Below are positions 47,495 through 54,882 of a stretch of 64,000 nt of DNA, one piece after another. The position numbers and the translations under genes are program-made. Every line of letters begins with the position of its first letter. Within the stretch, counting starts at the first letter, position 1. The DNA lies in assembly GCA_050173345.1 (NCBI GenBank), contig JBFXKW010000014.1, positions 1 to 64,000 of the forward strand, read 5' to 3'. The DNA is from SHWC01 sp050173345. GTDB lineage: Bacteria; Pseudomonadota; Alphaproteobacteria; UBA828. A model generated the notes under the pieces. The model was not told where the DNA came from and made no database searches. It saw only the letters and a program-made list of their open reading frames with translations.

Positions 47495-48182
47495 GCTGAG
47501 CCAGGTGACCTCCTACTACGGCAACACGCCGATCCTCAGGAACATCACGTTCGGCCTGGAGGAGGGCGAGTGCCTCGCCGTGCTCGGGCGCAACGGCGTC
47601 GGCAAGACGACGCTCATGCGCACCATCATGGGGCTGACCACGCGCATGACCGGCACCATGTCGATTGCCGGCGCCGATGCCGCGCGGATGCCGACCTATC
47701 AGCGCTCCCAGGCGGGCCTCGGCTACATCCCGCAAGGGCGCGGCATCCTCGGCCGCTTCACCGTGCGCGAGAACATCCTGCTCGGCACCTTCGCGCGGCA
47801 CGACCGCAAGAACTCGCTGCCGCAGCTCTGCCTCGACCTCTTCCCCTATCTCGCCGAGAACCTGGACAAGCGCGCCGGCCTGCTCTCCGGCGGCCAGCAG
47901 CAGCAGCTCGCGATCGCCCGCGCGCTGGCGACCGACCCGAAAATCCTGCTGCTCGACGAGCCGACCGAGGGCATCCAGCCCAACATCGTGCAGGAGATCG
48001 AGGTGACGCTGCACCGGCTCATCAAGGAGGTCGGGCTCACCATGATCCTGACCGAGCAGCACATCAAGGTGGCGCGCGAGCTGGCCGACAAGTTCGTGAT
48101 CATGGATATCGGGCGCATCGTCGCCGGAGGCCCGATCGCCGATCTGACCGACGAGCTGATCGAGGAGCATCTGACGCTTTAG
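47484..48182 (+). CDS. Urea/amide-type ABC importer ATPase (UrtE-like)
   Basis: The 232-residue ATPase has Walker A GRNGVGKTTLMRTIMG, GYIPQGRGILGRFTVRENI diagnostic of UrtE, signature LLSGGQQQQLAIARAL, Walker B ILLLDEPTEGIQP and switch ILTEQHI. It completes the five-gene importer. It is followed after 99 bases by the DMFase-like small subunit gene. Confidence 0.92.
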   Translation: MLLELSQVTSYYGNTPILRNITFGLEEGECLAVLGRNGVGKTTLMRTIMGLTTRMTGTMSIAGADAARMPTYQRSQAGLGYIPQGRGILGRFTVRENILLGTFARHDRKNSLPQLCLDLFPYLAENLDKRAGLLSGGQQQQLAIARALATDPKILLLDEPTEGIQPNIVQEIEVTLHRLIKEVGLTMILTEQHIKVARELADKFVIMDIGRIVAGGPIADLTDELIEEHLTL

Positions 48183-48281
48183 GAGGCGGGTGCAAGCCCG
48201 CGTGTCTCATCCGTTGCATGGAGCGTCGCCGTCGACCGGAGGTGCCGTCGCGGCGACATCAGAAGAGGGAGGAACCTGTTC

Positions 48282-48722
48282 ATGATTCGAATCCCGAAGA
48301 AAGGCAGCCCGGAGCGCGAGCGGCTGATCAAGGAGCACAAGGCCTGCATCGAATCGATGAAGGGCGTGGCCGGCTGCACCATCCTGCGCTGCAAGACGCA
48401 GGGCGACACCACCGAGGTGTCCGGCGGCATCCACGAGGACTTCGTGCTCAACCGGGTGCTCCTGCGCATGCGCGCCCAGCCGGCCAGGAACAAGCTCCTG
48501 GTGATCTGCACCAAGCTCGAGAAGGAATGGCGCATCGGCCGGGCCTCCGGCGTCCGCGGCGTGCCGCCGGTCTTCGTCACCGACAAGGTCTATAACAACG
48601 AGCAGGACCCGCAGCACGACATCTTCCTGATGCGGCTCGACGAGTTCTCCGAGACGGACGGCATGCCTGAGCATTTCCACGAAGGCTGGAAGCGGCGCAG
48701 CGACAACTGGGCCACCACCTGA
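48282..48722 (+). CDS. dmfA1: N,N-dimethylformamidase-like small (alpha) subunit
   Basis: The 146-residue protein precedes the DMFase-like large subunit. Its centre, FVLNRVLLRMRAQPARNK followed by LEKEWRIGR and then QHDIFLMRLDEF, resembles my recollection of the Paracoccus DMFase small subunit (a basic R-x-QP-x-x-x-K segment, an EW-x-x-x-R segment, and H-x-x-FL-x-R near the end). The N-terminal half differs. DMFase small subunits coat the large one and have no active site. GGGAGGAA sits 10 bases before the ATG. Identity is good by position and moderate by sequence. Confidence 0.68.
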   Translation: MIRIPKKGSPERERLIKEHKACIESMKGVAGCTILRCKTQGDTTEVSGGIHEDFVLNRVLLRMRAQPARNKLLVICTKLEKEWRIGRASGVRGVPPVFVTDKVYNNEQDPQHDIFLMRLDEFSETDGMPEHFHEGWKRRSDNWATT

Positions 48723-48836
48723 CACGGGCGCGCCGCAGCGCCACGCACACGCCGCGCCCGTGAGTGCGCGGCATCGGAGGAAACAGACGCGATAGCGGGG
48801 GGCAAAGCCCGGCTCGCGGGACGAGGGAGACGAGCG

Positions 48837-51236
48837 ATGGCTTGGATGAGGTTGACGGGCTACGCCGACAAGTTCGGCGTGCATCCCGGCGATAAGATCA
48901 AGTTCCACGTGAACTGCGACGGGCCTAAGAACTACGACGTCCAGATCATGCGGATGGTGAACGGCGACACCAACCCGCGCGGGCCGGGGCTGGTCGAGAA
49001 GCCGGTCAAGGCGGCATGCAACGGCAGCAAGCCGGGCCGGCGCCAGGTGATCTATTCGGGCTCCTATGGCTGCCACAAGGACGAGCCCGAGTTCCGCGTC
49101 GACAGCTTCACGCTGCAAGGCTGGATCTGGCCGACCACGCCGAAGACGCATCCGAAATACTGGAAGCACGGTGCGCAAGGGCTGATGGCCAAATGGTCGA
49201 AGAACCGCGGCTATGGCCTCTTCATCAACGAGGAGGGCTGCCTCGAGCTGCGCATCAACGAGCAGAAGGTCGCCACGGGTGCGCCGATCCGCGACCATGC
49301 CTGGCACTTCGTCGCCGCCAGCTTCGACGCCAAGACCGGCGAGGCGATCCTCTATCACGAGCCGCAGATCGTCTATGCGCTCGATCCCGAGATCAAGCCG
49401 GTCAAGAAGAAGCTCGCCGGCGTCAAGATCAAGCACGACGATATCCCGTTCACGGTCGCCTGCCATGTTGACCGCAAGGATTCGGGCCCGGAGGCGCAGG
49501 CCTCGGTGCCAGCGGGCGTCGTGATGGGCGGCCCCTATAACGGCAAGATCGACAGCCCGAGGCTGTGCAATCGGGCGCTTTCGCGGCTCGAGATCGAGAC
49601 CATGAAGCTCGGCGCGCAGCGCGGCCTGAGCGAGCGCCGCCATGCCGGCCCGACCGGCGAGCTCGCCACCGCGGTGGTCGCCGCGTGGGACTTCTCGGCC
49701 GGCATCAACACCGCGATCGGGCACGACAAGGGGCCGTACCGCTACGACCTGACCATCGTCAACTGCCCGACCCGCGCCATGACCGGCTACAACTTCACCG
49801 GCCACAATTTCGATTGGAAGCACGCGCCGCACGAATACGGCGCGATCCACTTCCACGACGACGACGTGGACGATGCGCGCTGGGCGGTCTCCTTCGAGTG
49901 GGACGTGCCCGAGGACACCAAGAGCGACTGCTACGCCGCCAAGCTCACCACCAAGGAAGGCGACGAGGACTATATCCCGTTCTTCGTGACGCCGCGGGTC
50001 GGCGAGGAGCAGTCCAAGATCGCGGTGATCATCCCCACCATCTCGTATATGGCCTACGCCAACGAGCATCTCGCCAACAATGCCGGCGGCGCGGAGCTGC
50101 TCGTCTATCGCGTGCCGATCATGCAGCACCAGAACATGTTCCTGGCCGAGCACCGGGAATATGGCGGCTCGATCTACGACACGCACACCGACGGCTCGGG
50201 CCTCTGCCTGTCGTCGCGGCTGCGCCCGATCCTCTCGGTCCGGCCCAAGTACGACCACTTCCTGACGCAGGCGCCCTGGCAGTATCCGGCCGACCTGCAC
50301 CTGATCTGCTGGCTCAACCAGCTGGGCTACAAGTACGACGTGATCACCGACGAGGACATCCACTATGACGGCCTCGCGCGGATCAAGAACTACAACGTGC
50401 TGATCACCGGCTCGCACCCCGAGCACAATTCGGGTCCCGAGCTGGATGCGCTGCACGACTACACGCAAGCCGGCGGCCGGCTGATGTACATGGGCGCGGA
50501 CGGCTGGTACTGGGTGCACTCCTATCACCCGGCCTATGAGCATCTTGGCCGCGGCGTGATCACCGAGATGCGGCGCTGCGAATCCGGCATCCGCACCTGG
50601 CGCGCCGATCCTGGCGAGTATTACCACCAGGGCACCGGCGAGCTCGGCGGCATGTGGCGCTATCGCGGCCGCTATCTGCACACGGTCGCCGGCACTGGCA
50701 TGTCGTCGGAAGGCTTCGACATCTCGTCCTACTATTCGCGCACGCCCGAATCGAACGACCCGCGCGTCGCCTGGGCGTTCGAGGGCATCGGCTATGACGA
50801 GAAGATCGGCAATTTCGGCTTCGTCGGCGGCGGCGCTGCCGGCACCGAGCTCGACATCGTCGACACCATGCTGGGCTCGCCGCCGCATACCCTCGTGGTT
50901 GCGACCTCGGCGGGCCGGCATACCGAGGCCTATCTGCTGGTCATGGAGGATTACGGCTTCAACCAGCAGGGCCTCGACGGCACCCAGCATCCGCGCGTCC
51001 GCTCGGACATCGCCTATCACGAGACGCCGAACGGCGGCGGCTGCTTCGCCTTCTCCTCGATCGCGTTCTGCGGCTCGCTGCCTTGGAACGGTGGCAAGAA
51101 CAACATCTCCAAGCTGGTCGGCAACGTGCTCAACCGCTTCATGCAGGATGGGCCGCTGCCGCCGCCGCCGAAGAGCGCGTTCAAGCATCGCGGCCGCGCA
51201 GACTACGATCCGCCGCTCAACAAGAAGCGGAAGTAG
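48837..51236 (+). CDS. dmfA2: N,N-dimethylformamidase-like large (beta) subunit, mononuclear iron amidohydrolase
   Basis: The 799-residue protein matches the DMFase large-subunit plan. It has an N-terminal beta domain (GYADKFGVHPGDKIKFHV), a LamG-like jelly-roll domain (about 85-260; FRVDSFTLQGWIWP, AWHFVAASFD), and a catalytic core from about 390. The Paracoccus enzyme binds iron through two Tyr and one Glu. By motif spacing I equate E529 in GSHPEH, Y447 in GGSIYDTH, and Y404 or Y407 in ISYMAYANEH. It should hydrolyse a small N-alkyl amide to amine plus acid. Dimethylformamide itself is only one candidate. GAGGGAGA precedes the ATG. Confidence 0.82.
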   Translation: MAWMRLTGYADKFGVHPGDKIKFHVNCDGPKNYDVQIMRMVNGDTNPRGPGLVEKPVKAACNGSKPGRRQVIYSGSYGCHKDEPEFRVDSFTLQGWIWPTTPKTHPKYWKHGAQGLMAKWSKNRGYGLFINEEGCLELRINEQKVATGAPIRDHAWHFVAASFDAKTGEAILYHEPQIVYALDPEIKPVKKKLAGVKIKHDDIPFTVACHVDRKDSGPEAQASVPAGVVMGGPYNGKIDSPRLCNRALSRLEIETMKLGAQRGLSERRHAGPTGELATAVVAAWDFSAGINTAIGHDKGPYRYDLTIVNCPTRAMTGYNFTGHNFDWKHAPHEYGAIHFHDDDVDDARWAVSFEWDVPEDTKSDCYAAKLTTKEGDEDYIPFFVTPRVGEEQSKIAVIIPTISYMAYANEHLANNAGGAELLVYRVPIMQHQNMFLAEHREYGGSIYDTHTDGSGLCLSSRLRPILSVRPKYDHFLTQAPWQYPADLHLICWLNQLGYKYDVITDEDIHYDGLARIKNYNVLITGSHPEHNSGPELDALHDYTQAGGRLMYMGADGWYWVHSYHPAYEHLGRGVITEMRRCESGIRTWRADPGEYYHQGTGELGGMWRYRGRYLHTVAGTGMSSEGFDISSYYSRTPESNDPRVAWAFEGIGYDEKIGNFGFVGGGAAGTELDIVDTMLGSPPHTLVVATSAGRHTEAYLLVMEDYGFNQQGLDGTQHPRVRSDIAYHETPNGGGCFAFSSIAFCGSLPWNGGKNNISKLVGNVLNRFMQDGPLPPPPKSAFKHRGRADYDPPLNKKRK

Positions 51237-51323
51237 GCGCTGCGCGACGCGATATCGGCACCAGGCCTGGCGGCGCCGTCCGACCCTCGACGGATCGGCG
51301 CCGCCAGGCCGGGAGCGTGCAGC

Positions 51324-52556
51324 ATGTTGGTGCATCCGGAGCTCGGCTATTACGACGAGCGTGAAGACCTGACGGCGGCGAAGCTCTACGCGCCGAGCCG
51401 GCTCGCCTTCGGCCGCGCGCGCGCGCTGCCGCCGGTCGCCTTCCGCTCCAAGGTGTTCGCCGACCTCGAGGACGAGAAGCTGTGGACGCGCGCCTGGATC
51501 TTCGTCGGCGGGCTCGACCAGATCCCGGCGCAGGGCGACATGCTGCCCTATACGGTCGGCCATCACGGCGTCCATGTGCAGAGGGACGCCGCGGGCCGCC
51601 TGATCGGCCGCTTCAACAAGGCGCAGCATGGCGGCTGCCGCGCCGTGCCGCTGCAATGCCAGACCGGCATCAAGACCCGCTGCTCGTTCACCTCCTGCGG
51701 CCACAGCCGCGACCGCGACGCGATCCCGGCCGACGAGCTCGGCGAGGGCACGCCGCAGATGCGCCAGTATCTCGGCGAGCAGCCGGAGCGGCTGCTGCCG
51801 GTCAGGGTCGAATGTTTCGGCCCGCTGGTGCACGTCAACCTGGACCACGCCGCGCCCGGTCTCGATGCCCAGCTCGGCGCGCTGCGCCCGCTGCTCGCGC
51901 CCTATCTCGACGGCGGGCCGAGGGGCGTCGCCGGCTTCTGGGTCGAGCATGGCTGCAACTGGAAGCTCGCCGGCAAGGCGTTCCTCGACCATGCCGGCGT
52001 GCCGGGGGGCGAGGCCGGCGGCGGGCGCGGCAGGGCATCGAGCAAGCCTGCCGCGGCCGAGATCGCGCAGCACACCACGCGGAGGGTCGCCCTGCCGGCA
52101 AGCTATGGCGGCGCGCTGCCGGCCTTCGCCGGGCTCGACAAAAAGGGCCGCGCCGAGGCGCGCCTGATCTGGGCGTTTCCCAACCTGCTGATCGCCGCGC
52201 TGCCCGACCATGTCGTCACCATCGGCATCCAGCCGACCGCCTTCACCACGACGCTCCATCGCGTGCGGCTCTATCTGAGCCCGAAGGCGCGGGGAATCGG
52301 GGCCGAGCATCCCGAGGTCGTTCGCCTGCTCGCCTTCTGGCGCGAGACCATTGCGCGCGGCGCGGAGCGGGCGGCGGCCGAGCAGCGCGAGGCCGAGCGC
52401 TGGGGCACGCCGTCTTGGCCGGAGACCGCTGGCAAGCCGCGCCCGGTCGAGGCGAGCGAGCACGGCTATCGCTTCCAGCGCTATCTGGTCGACCGCCTGC
52501 TCGCCGAGCACGACTATTACTGGGCCGGCCCGCTCACCGACGCGCGGCTGCGCTGA
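51324..52556 (+). CDS. Degenerate Rieske oxygenase-like protein (alpha-subunit fold, cofactor ligands lost)
   Basis: The 410-residue protein aligns with the start of ring-hydroxylating oxygenase alpha subunits: KVFADLEDEKLWTRAWIFVG, then QIPAQGDMLPYTVG, then GRLIGRFNKAQHGG. The Rieske pattern C-x-H-x17-C-x2-H reads A100-Q-H102-x17-C120-S-F-T123, so one Cys and one His are missing. In the catalytic domain NWKLAGKAFLDHAG replaces the NWK-x3-ENF-x-E-x-YH block, removing the non-haem iron His ligands. The frame is intact and codon use is normal, so it is not a decaying pseudogene. No reductase or ferredoxin is nearby. A structural or iron-binding helper for the DMFase-like enzyme is speculation. 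Confidence 0.72.
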   Translation: MLVHPELGYYDEREDLTAAKLYAPSRLAFGRARALPPVAFRSKVFADLEDEKLWTRAWIFVGGLDQIPAQGDMLPYTVGHHGVHVQRDAAGRLIGRFNKAQHGGCRAVPLQCQTGIKTRCSFTSCGHSRDRDAIPADELGEGTPQMRQYLGEQPERLLPVRVECFGPLVHVNLDHAAPGLDAQLGALRPLLAPYLDGGPRGVAGFWVEHGCNWKLAGKAFLDHAGVPGGEAGGGRGRASSKPAAAEIAQHTTRRVALPASYGGALPAFAGLDKKGRAEARLIWAFPNLLIAALPDHVVTIGIQPTAFTTTLHRVRLYLSPKARGIGAEHPEVVRLLAFWRETIARGAERAAAEQREAERWGTPSWPETAGKPRPVEASEHGYRFQRYLVDRLLAEHDYYWAGPLTDARLR

Positions 52557-52564
52557 GCCGCGCC

Positions 52565-52870
52565 ATGGTCTACAGCGTGCAGCAGATCAAGTACGAGATG
52601 CTCGCCTACATCAAGGAGTTCGGCGGCGATTTCGGCGACTACTATGTCGGCATCGCGGCAGACCCCAAGGCTGAGCTGTTCAAGCGCCACAAGGTGAGCC
52701 AGAAGAAGGATCCCTGGCTCTACAAGCAGGCGCTCACCTTCCACGCCGCGCGCACCGTGCAGCGCTACTTCATCGAGCGGCTCGGCACCGACGGCGAGCC
52801 GGTGATGCGCGGCGACGAGGACACCGACTGCGTCTACATCTACAAGAAGAGCGAGCGGACCAGGCCATGA
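52565..52870 (+). CDS. Conserved small protein of unknown function
   Basis: This 101-residue, Lys/Tyr-rich, probably cytoplasmic protein begins MVYSVQQIKYEMLAYIKEFG and contains YYVGIAADPKAELFKRHKV and DTDCVYIYKKS. I do not recognise a catalytic motif. It starts 8 bases after the Rieske-like gene, and its stop overlaps the next start (ATGA), so it belongs to the same transcript. It could be an adaptor or regulator. Confidence 0.6.
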   Translation: MVYSVQQIKYEMLAYIKEFGGDFGDYYVGIAADPKAELFKRHKVSQKKDPWLYKQALTFHAARTVQRYFIERLGTDGEPVMRGDEDTDCVYIYKKSERTRP

Positions 52871-53604
52871 GCTCGAAGCGGAAGCAGCCGGCCAGCGGCA
52901 AGCGCGCGAGCACGCCGAGCGCAACGGCGGCGGGCGCCACGGTCGATGACGGCTACGCGCTCTACATGCGCCGCGATTTCGAGGGCGCGCGCGCGATCTG
53001 GCTCGAGCTTGCCGAGGCGGGGGACGCCATGGCGCAGGCCTGGATGGGCTCGCTCTATGCGAACGGCGAGGGCGTGCCGGTCGACGATGCCAAGGCGTTT
53101 TCCTGGTATCTGCGCTCGGCCGAGGCCGGCAACCCGCAGGCCCAGGCAAATGTCGGCACCTTCTACATCATGGGCAAGGGCGTCGCGCGCGACGACGCCG
53201 AGGCGATCCGCTGGCTGGAGGCGGCGGCGGCGCAGAACGACGCCAACGCGCAGTTCAACCTCGCCGTGCTGTGCACCAAGGGCCAGGGCGTCAAGGAGGA
53301 TAAGGCGCGTGCGGCCGCGCTCTACCGGGCGGCCGCCGAGCGCGGCCACTATCCCTCGCAGGCCCGGCTCGGCCATGCCTATGCCAACGGCATCGGCGTC
53401 GAGAAGAGCCGGGTCGAGGCCTTCGTCTGGCTCTCGCTCGCCGGCCAGCACGGCATCGGCACCGCGCTCCAGGAGCTCGACGCGCTGGTCAAGCTGATGT
53501 CGATCGAGGAGAAGCAGCAGGCGCTGGCCGCCTTCGAGAAGCTGCGCGCGCAAACCAAGGACGCCGTCGGCCCGACCCGGCTCGACATCAAGCTCGGGAC
53601 GTGA
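52867..53604 (+). CDS. Sel1-like repeat protein
   Basis: The 245-residue protein is built of about five Sel1-type TPR repeats after a Lys/Ala-rich N-terminal tail. Repeats are marked by AQAWMGSLYANGEGVPVDDA, AQANVGTFYIMGKGVARDDA, AQFNLAVLCTKGQGVKEDKA and SQARLGHAYANGIGVEKSRV. No signal peptide is evident. Sel1 proteins are protein-protein scaffolds. It overlaps the unknown gene upstream by four bases, last of the cluster, and is followed by a REP-like hairpin. Confidence 0.88.
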   Translation: MSSKRKQPASGKRASTPSATAAGATVDDGYALYMRRDFEGARAIWLELAEAGDAMAQAWMGSLYANGEGVPVDDAKAFSWYLRSAEAGNPQAQANVGTFYIMGKGVARDDAEAIRWLEAAAAQNDANAQFNLAVLCTKGQGVKEDKARAAALYRAAAERGHYPSQARLGHAYANGIGVEKSRVEAFVWLSLAGQHGIGTALQELDALVKLMSIEEKQQALAAFEKLRAQTKDAVGPTRLDIKLGT

Positions 53605-53666
53605 GCCGCCTGGTCCTGCCCGCTTCCTTTCTTCGCCATTTCTTCCTTCGTCGTTTCCTCTCTCTT

Positions 53667-53697
53667 CGTCATTGCCGGGCTTGACCCGGCAATGACG
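53667..53697. repeat. REP-like single palindrome (copy 2)
   Basis: A perfect 13-base-pair hairpin, CGTCATTGCCGGG (53667-53679), CTTGA loop, CCCGGCAATGACG (53685-53697), is preceded by a pyrimidine-rich stretch. It is the single-unit form of the elements at 8919 and 54711. It sits between two convergent genes and may end transcription. Confidence 0.8.
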
Positions 53698-53716
53698 ACT
53701 GGAGGGTATGCCGGCC

Positions 53717-54238
53717 TCAGTGCGCGATTGGCTTGCACGTCATCGTGCGGATCAGGCCGGTCTTGTCGCTGAGTTCGACCGTGACCTTGCGGTCCTCCAT
53801 GCCGTTCCAGAACTTTTCGGAGACCGGGCAGAACGTGCCGTTCTGCACGTCTTCGAGCGGCGCGGCCTGGCCGTAGCGCCGGTCCTGCGGCGGCGGCGAG
53901 AAGCCGATGCGCACGGTGCCGGCGCGCTCGTCCGGCGCCGCGCTGCCGATCACCACCCAGCCGAGCGGCAGCTCGTGCGAGCGGTAGTATTCCTTGAGCC
54001 GGCCGGCGAGCGTCGCGGGTTCGAGCGAGGCGGAAGGCGTCTCGGCGGGTTGCTCCGCCGGCCCGGTCGCCGCCTGCTGCTGGCGGGCGAACTCCCGCTG
54101 CGTCTCGTAGACCACGATGATGACGAAGACGAGCAGGCAGAAGCCGATCATGATCCAGAGGCCGCGCCGCTTCCGGCGCGAAGGCAGCGGCGCCTCGGCC
54201 TTGCCGGTCCGCCGCTTTGCGGGCGCGCGCCCGGTCAT
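53717..54238 (-). CDS. Membrane-anchored protein of unknown function
   Basis: The 173-residue protein has a basic cytoplasmic tail (APAKRRTGKAEAPLPSRRKR), one membrane span (LWIMIGFCLLVFVIIVVYET), a Gln/Pro-rich linker and a periplasmic domain with WVVIGSAAPDERAGTVRIGF and FCPVSEKFWNG. Two cysteines in the domain may form a disulfide. I do not recognise the family. Divergent from the gene at 54301 with a 62-base gap. Confidence 0.6.
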   Translation of the reverse strand: MTGRAPAKRRTGKAEAPLPSRRKRRGLWIMIGFCLLVFVIIVVYETQREFARQQQAATGPAEQPAETPSASLEPATLAGRLKEYYRSHELPLGWVVIGSAAPDERAGTVRIGFSPPPQDRRYGQAAPLEDVQNGTFCPVSEKFWNGMEDRKVTVELSDKTGLIRTMTCKPIAH

Positions 54239-54300
54239 TAGAATGTCCCGCGCGTCATAGCCCGAGTATAAGGGATCGGCCGGGCAGGGGGAGCGCCACG

Positions 54301-54690
54301 ATGGACGAGATGCCGAGACGGCTCCGCGAGGAGCTCGAACAGCGCGACGACACCATCCTCGCGCTCGAAATGCTGGTGGTCGACCAGGCGTCGCGTCTGC
54401 TCGCGCTCGAATCGCTGGTGCTCGAGGCGATGGCGGGGCGCGATGTCAGCGCCGCCGCGGTGCGCCGCCGGGTCGCCGAGGCGGCCGAACGCTTCCGCGC
54501 CAGCTTCGAGCGCATCGAGGGTTTCGCCGAGCGCAGCCAGCGCATCGCGCTCGAACTGATCGGCGCCTCCGCCGGCCCGGCTCACCCCGCCAAGGCGAAG
54601 GCCAAGCCCAAAGCAAAGGCGAAGGCAAAATCCGCCAAGAAGTCGAAGCCGGCGAAGAAGTCAAAACCGGCAAAGAAGCCGCGCCGCTGA
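54301..54690 (+). CDS. Small coiled-coil protein with histone H1-like Lys/Ala/Pro tail
   Basis: The 129-residue protein has a helical N-terminal part (about 1-90; LREELEQRDDTILALEMLVV, AERFRASFERIEG) and then an extremely basic tail of Lys-Ala-Pro and Lys-Ser repeats (about 95-129) resembling eukaryotic H1 and bacterial HU-tail or AlgP extensions. Nucleic-acid binding by the tail is likely. GGGGGAG precedes the ATG at 54301. The direct-repeat codons could shift copy number readily. Confidence 0.65.
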   Translation: MDEMPRRLREELEQRDDTILALEMLVVDQASRLLALESLVLEAMAGRDVSAAAVRRRVAEAAERFRASFERIEGFAERSQRIALELIGASAGPAHPAKAKAKPKAKAKAKSAKKSKPAKKSKPAKKPRR

Positions 54691-54710
54691 GCCTCCGGCC
54701 TCCCTCTGTC

Positions 54711-54794
54711 GTCATGCCCCGACTTGATCGGGGCATCCATGGCTGCAGCGAGTCTGTTGCCCGATGGATTGCCGGGTCAAGCCCGGCAATGACG
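54711..54794. repeat. REP-like paired palindrome (copy 3)
   Basis: Hairpins ATGCCCCGA-CTTGA-TCGGGGCAT (54714-54736) and ATTGCCGGG-TCAAG-CCCGGCAAT (54768-54790) lie in inverted order with a spacer containing GCGAGTCTGTTGCC, related to the spacer of copy 1. Outer ends are GTCAT and ATGAC. It lies between convergent genes. Confidence 0.8.
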
Positions 54795-54882
54795 ATTTAG
54801 CGTTGCGCTATTATCCGAACCGCGACAAACCCGCCGCAGGGCACGACGAAGAGCGAGGCATGACGAAGAATAGAGCCGTGAC

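Noticed and set aside
48207..52511. A 1434-codon open frame on the minus strand opposite the DMFase-like and Rieske-like genes
   Set aside because: It mirrors the plus-strand codons in GC-rich DNA, has Arg/Ala/His/Asp-biased composition, spans several well-supported genes and shows no domain motif.
51324..52556. Functional ring-hydroxylating dioxygenase
   Set aside because: Two Rieske ligands and the catalytic His motif are absent, and there is no beta subunit, ferredoxin or reductase.
53667..54794. Insertion sequence remnants around the palindromes
   Set aside because: No transposase fragment or target-site duplication is visible; the elements are short REP-like units.
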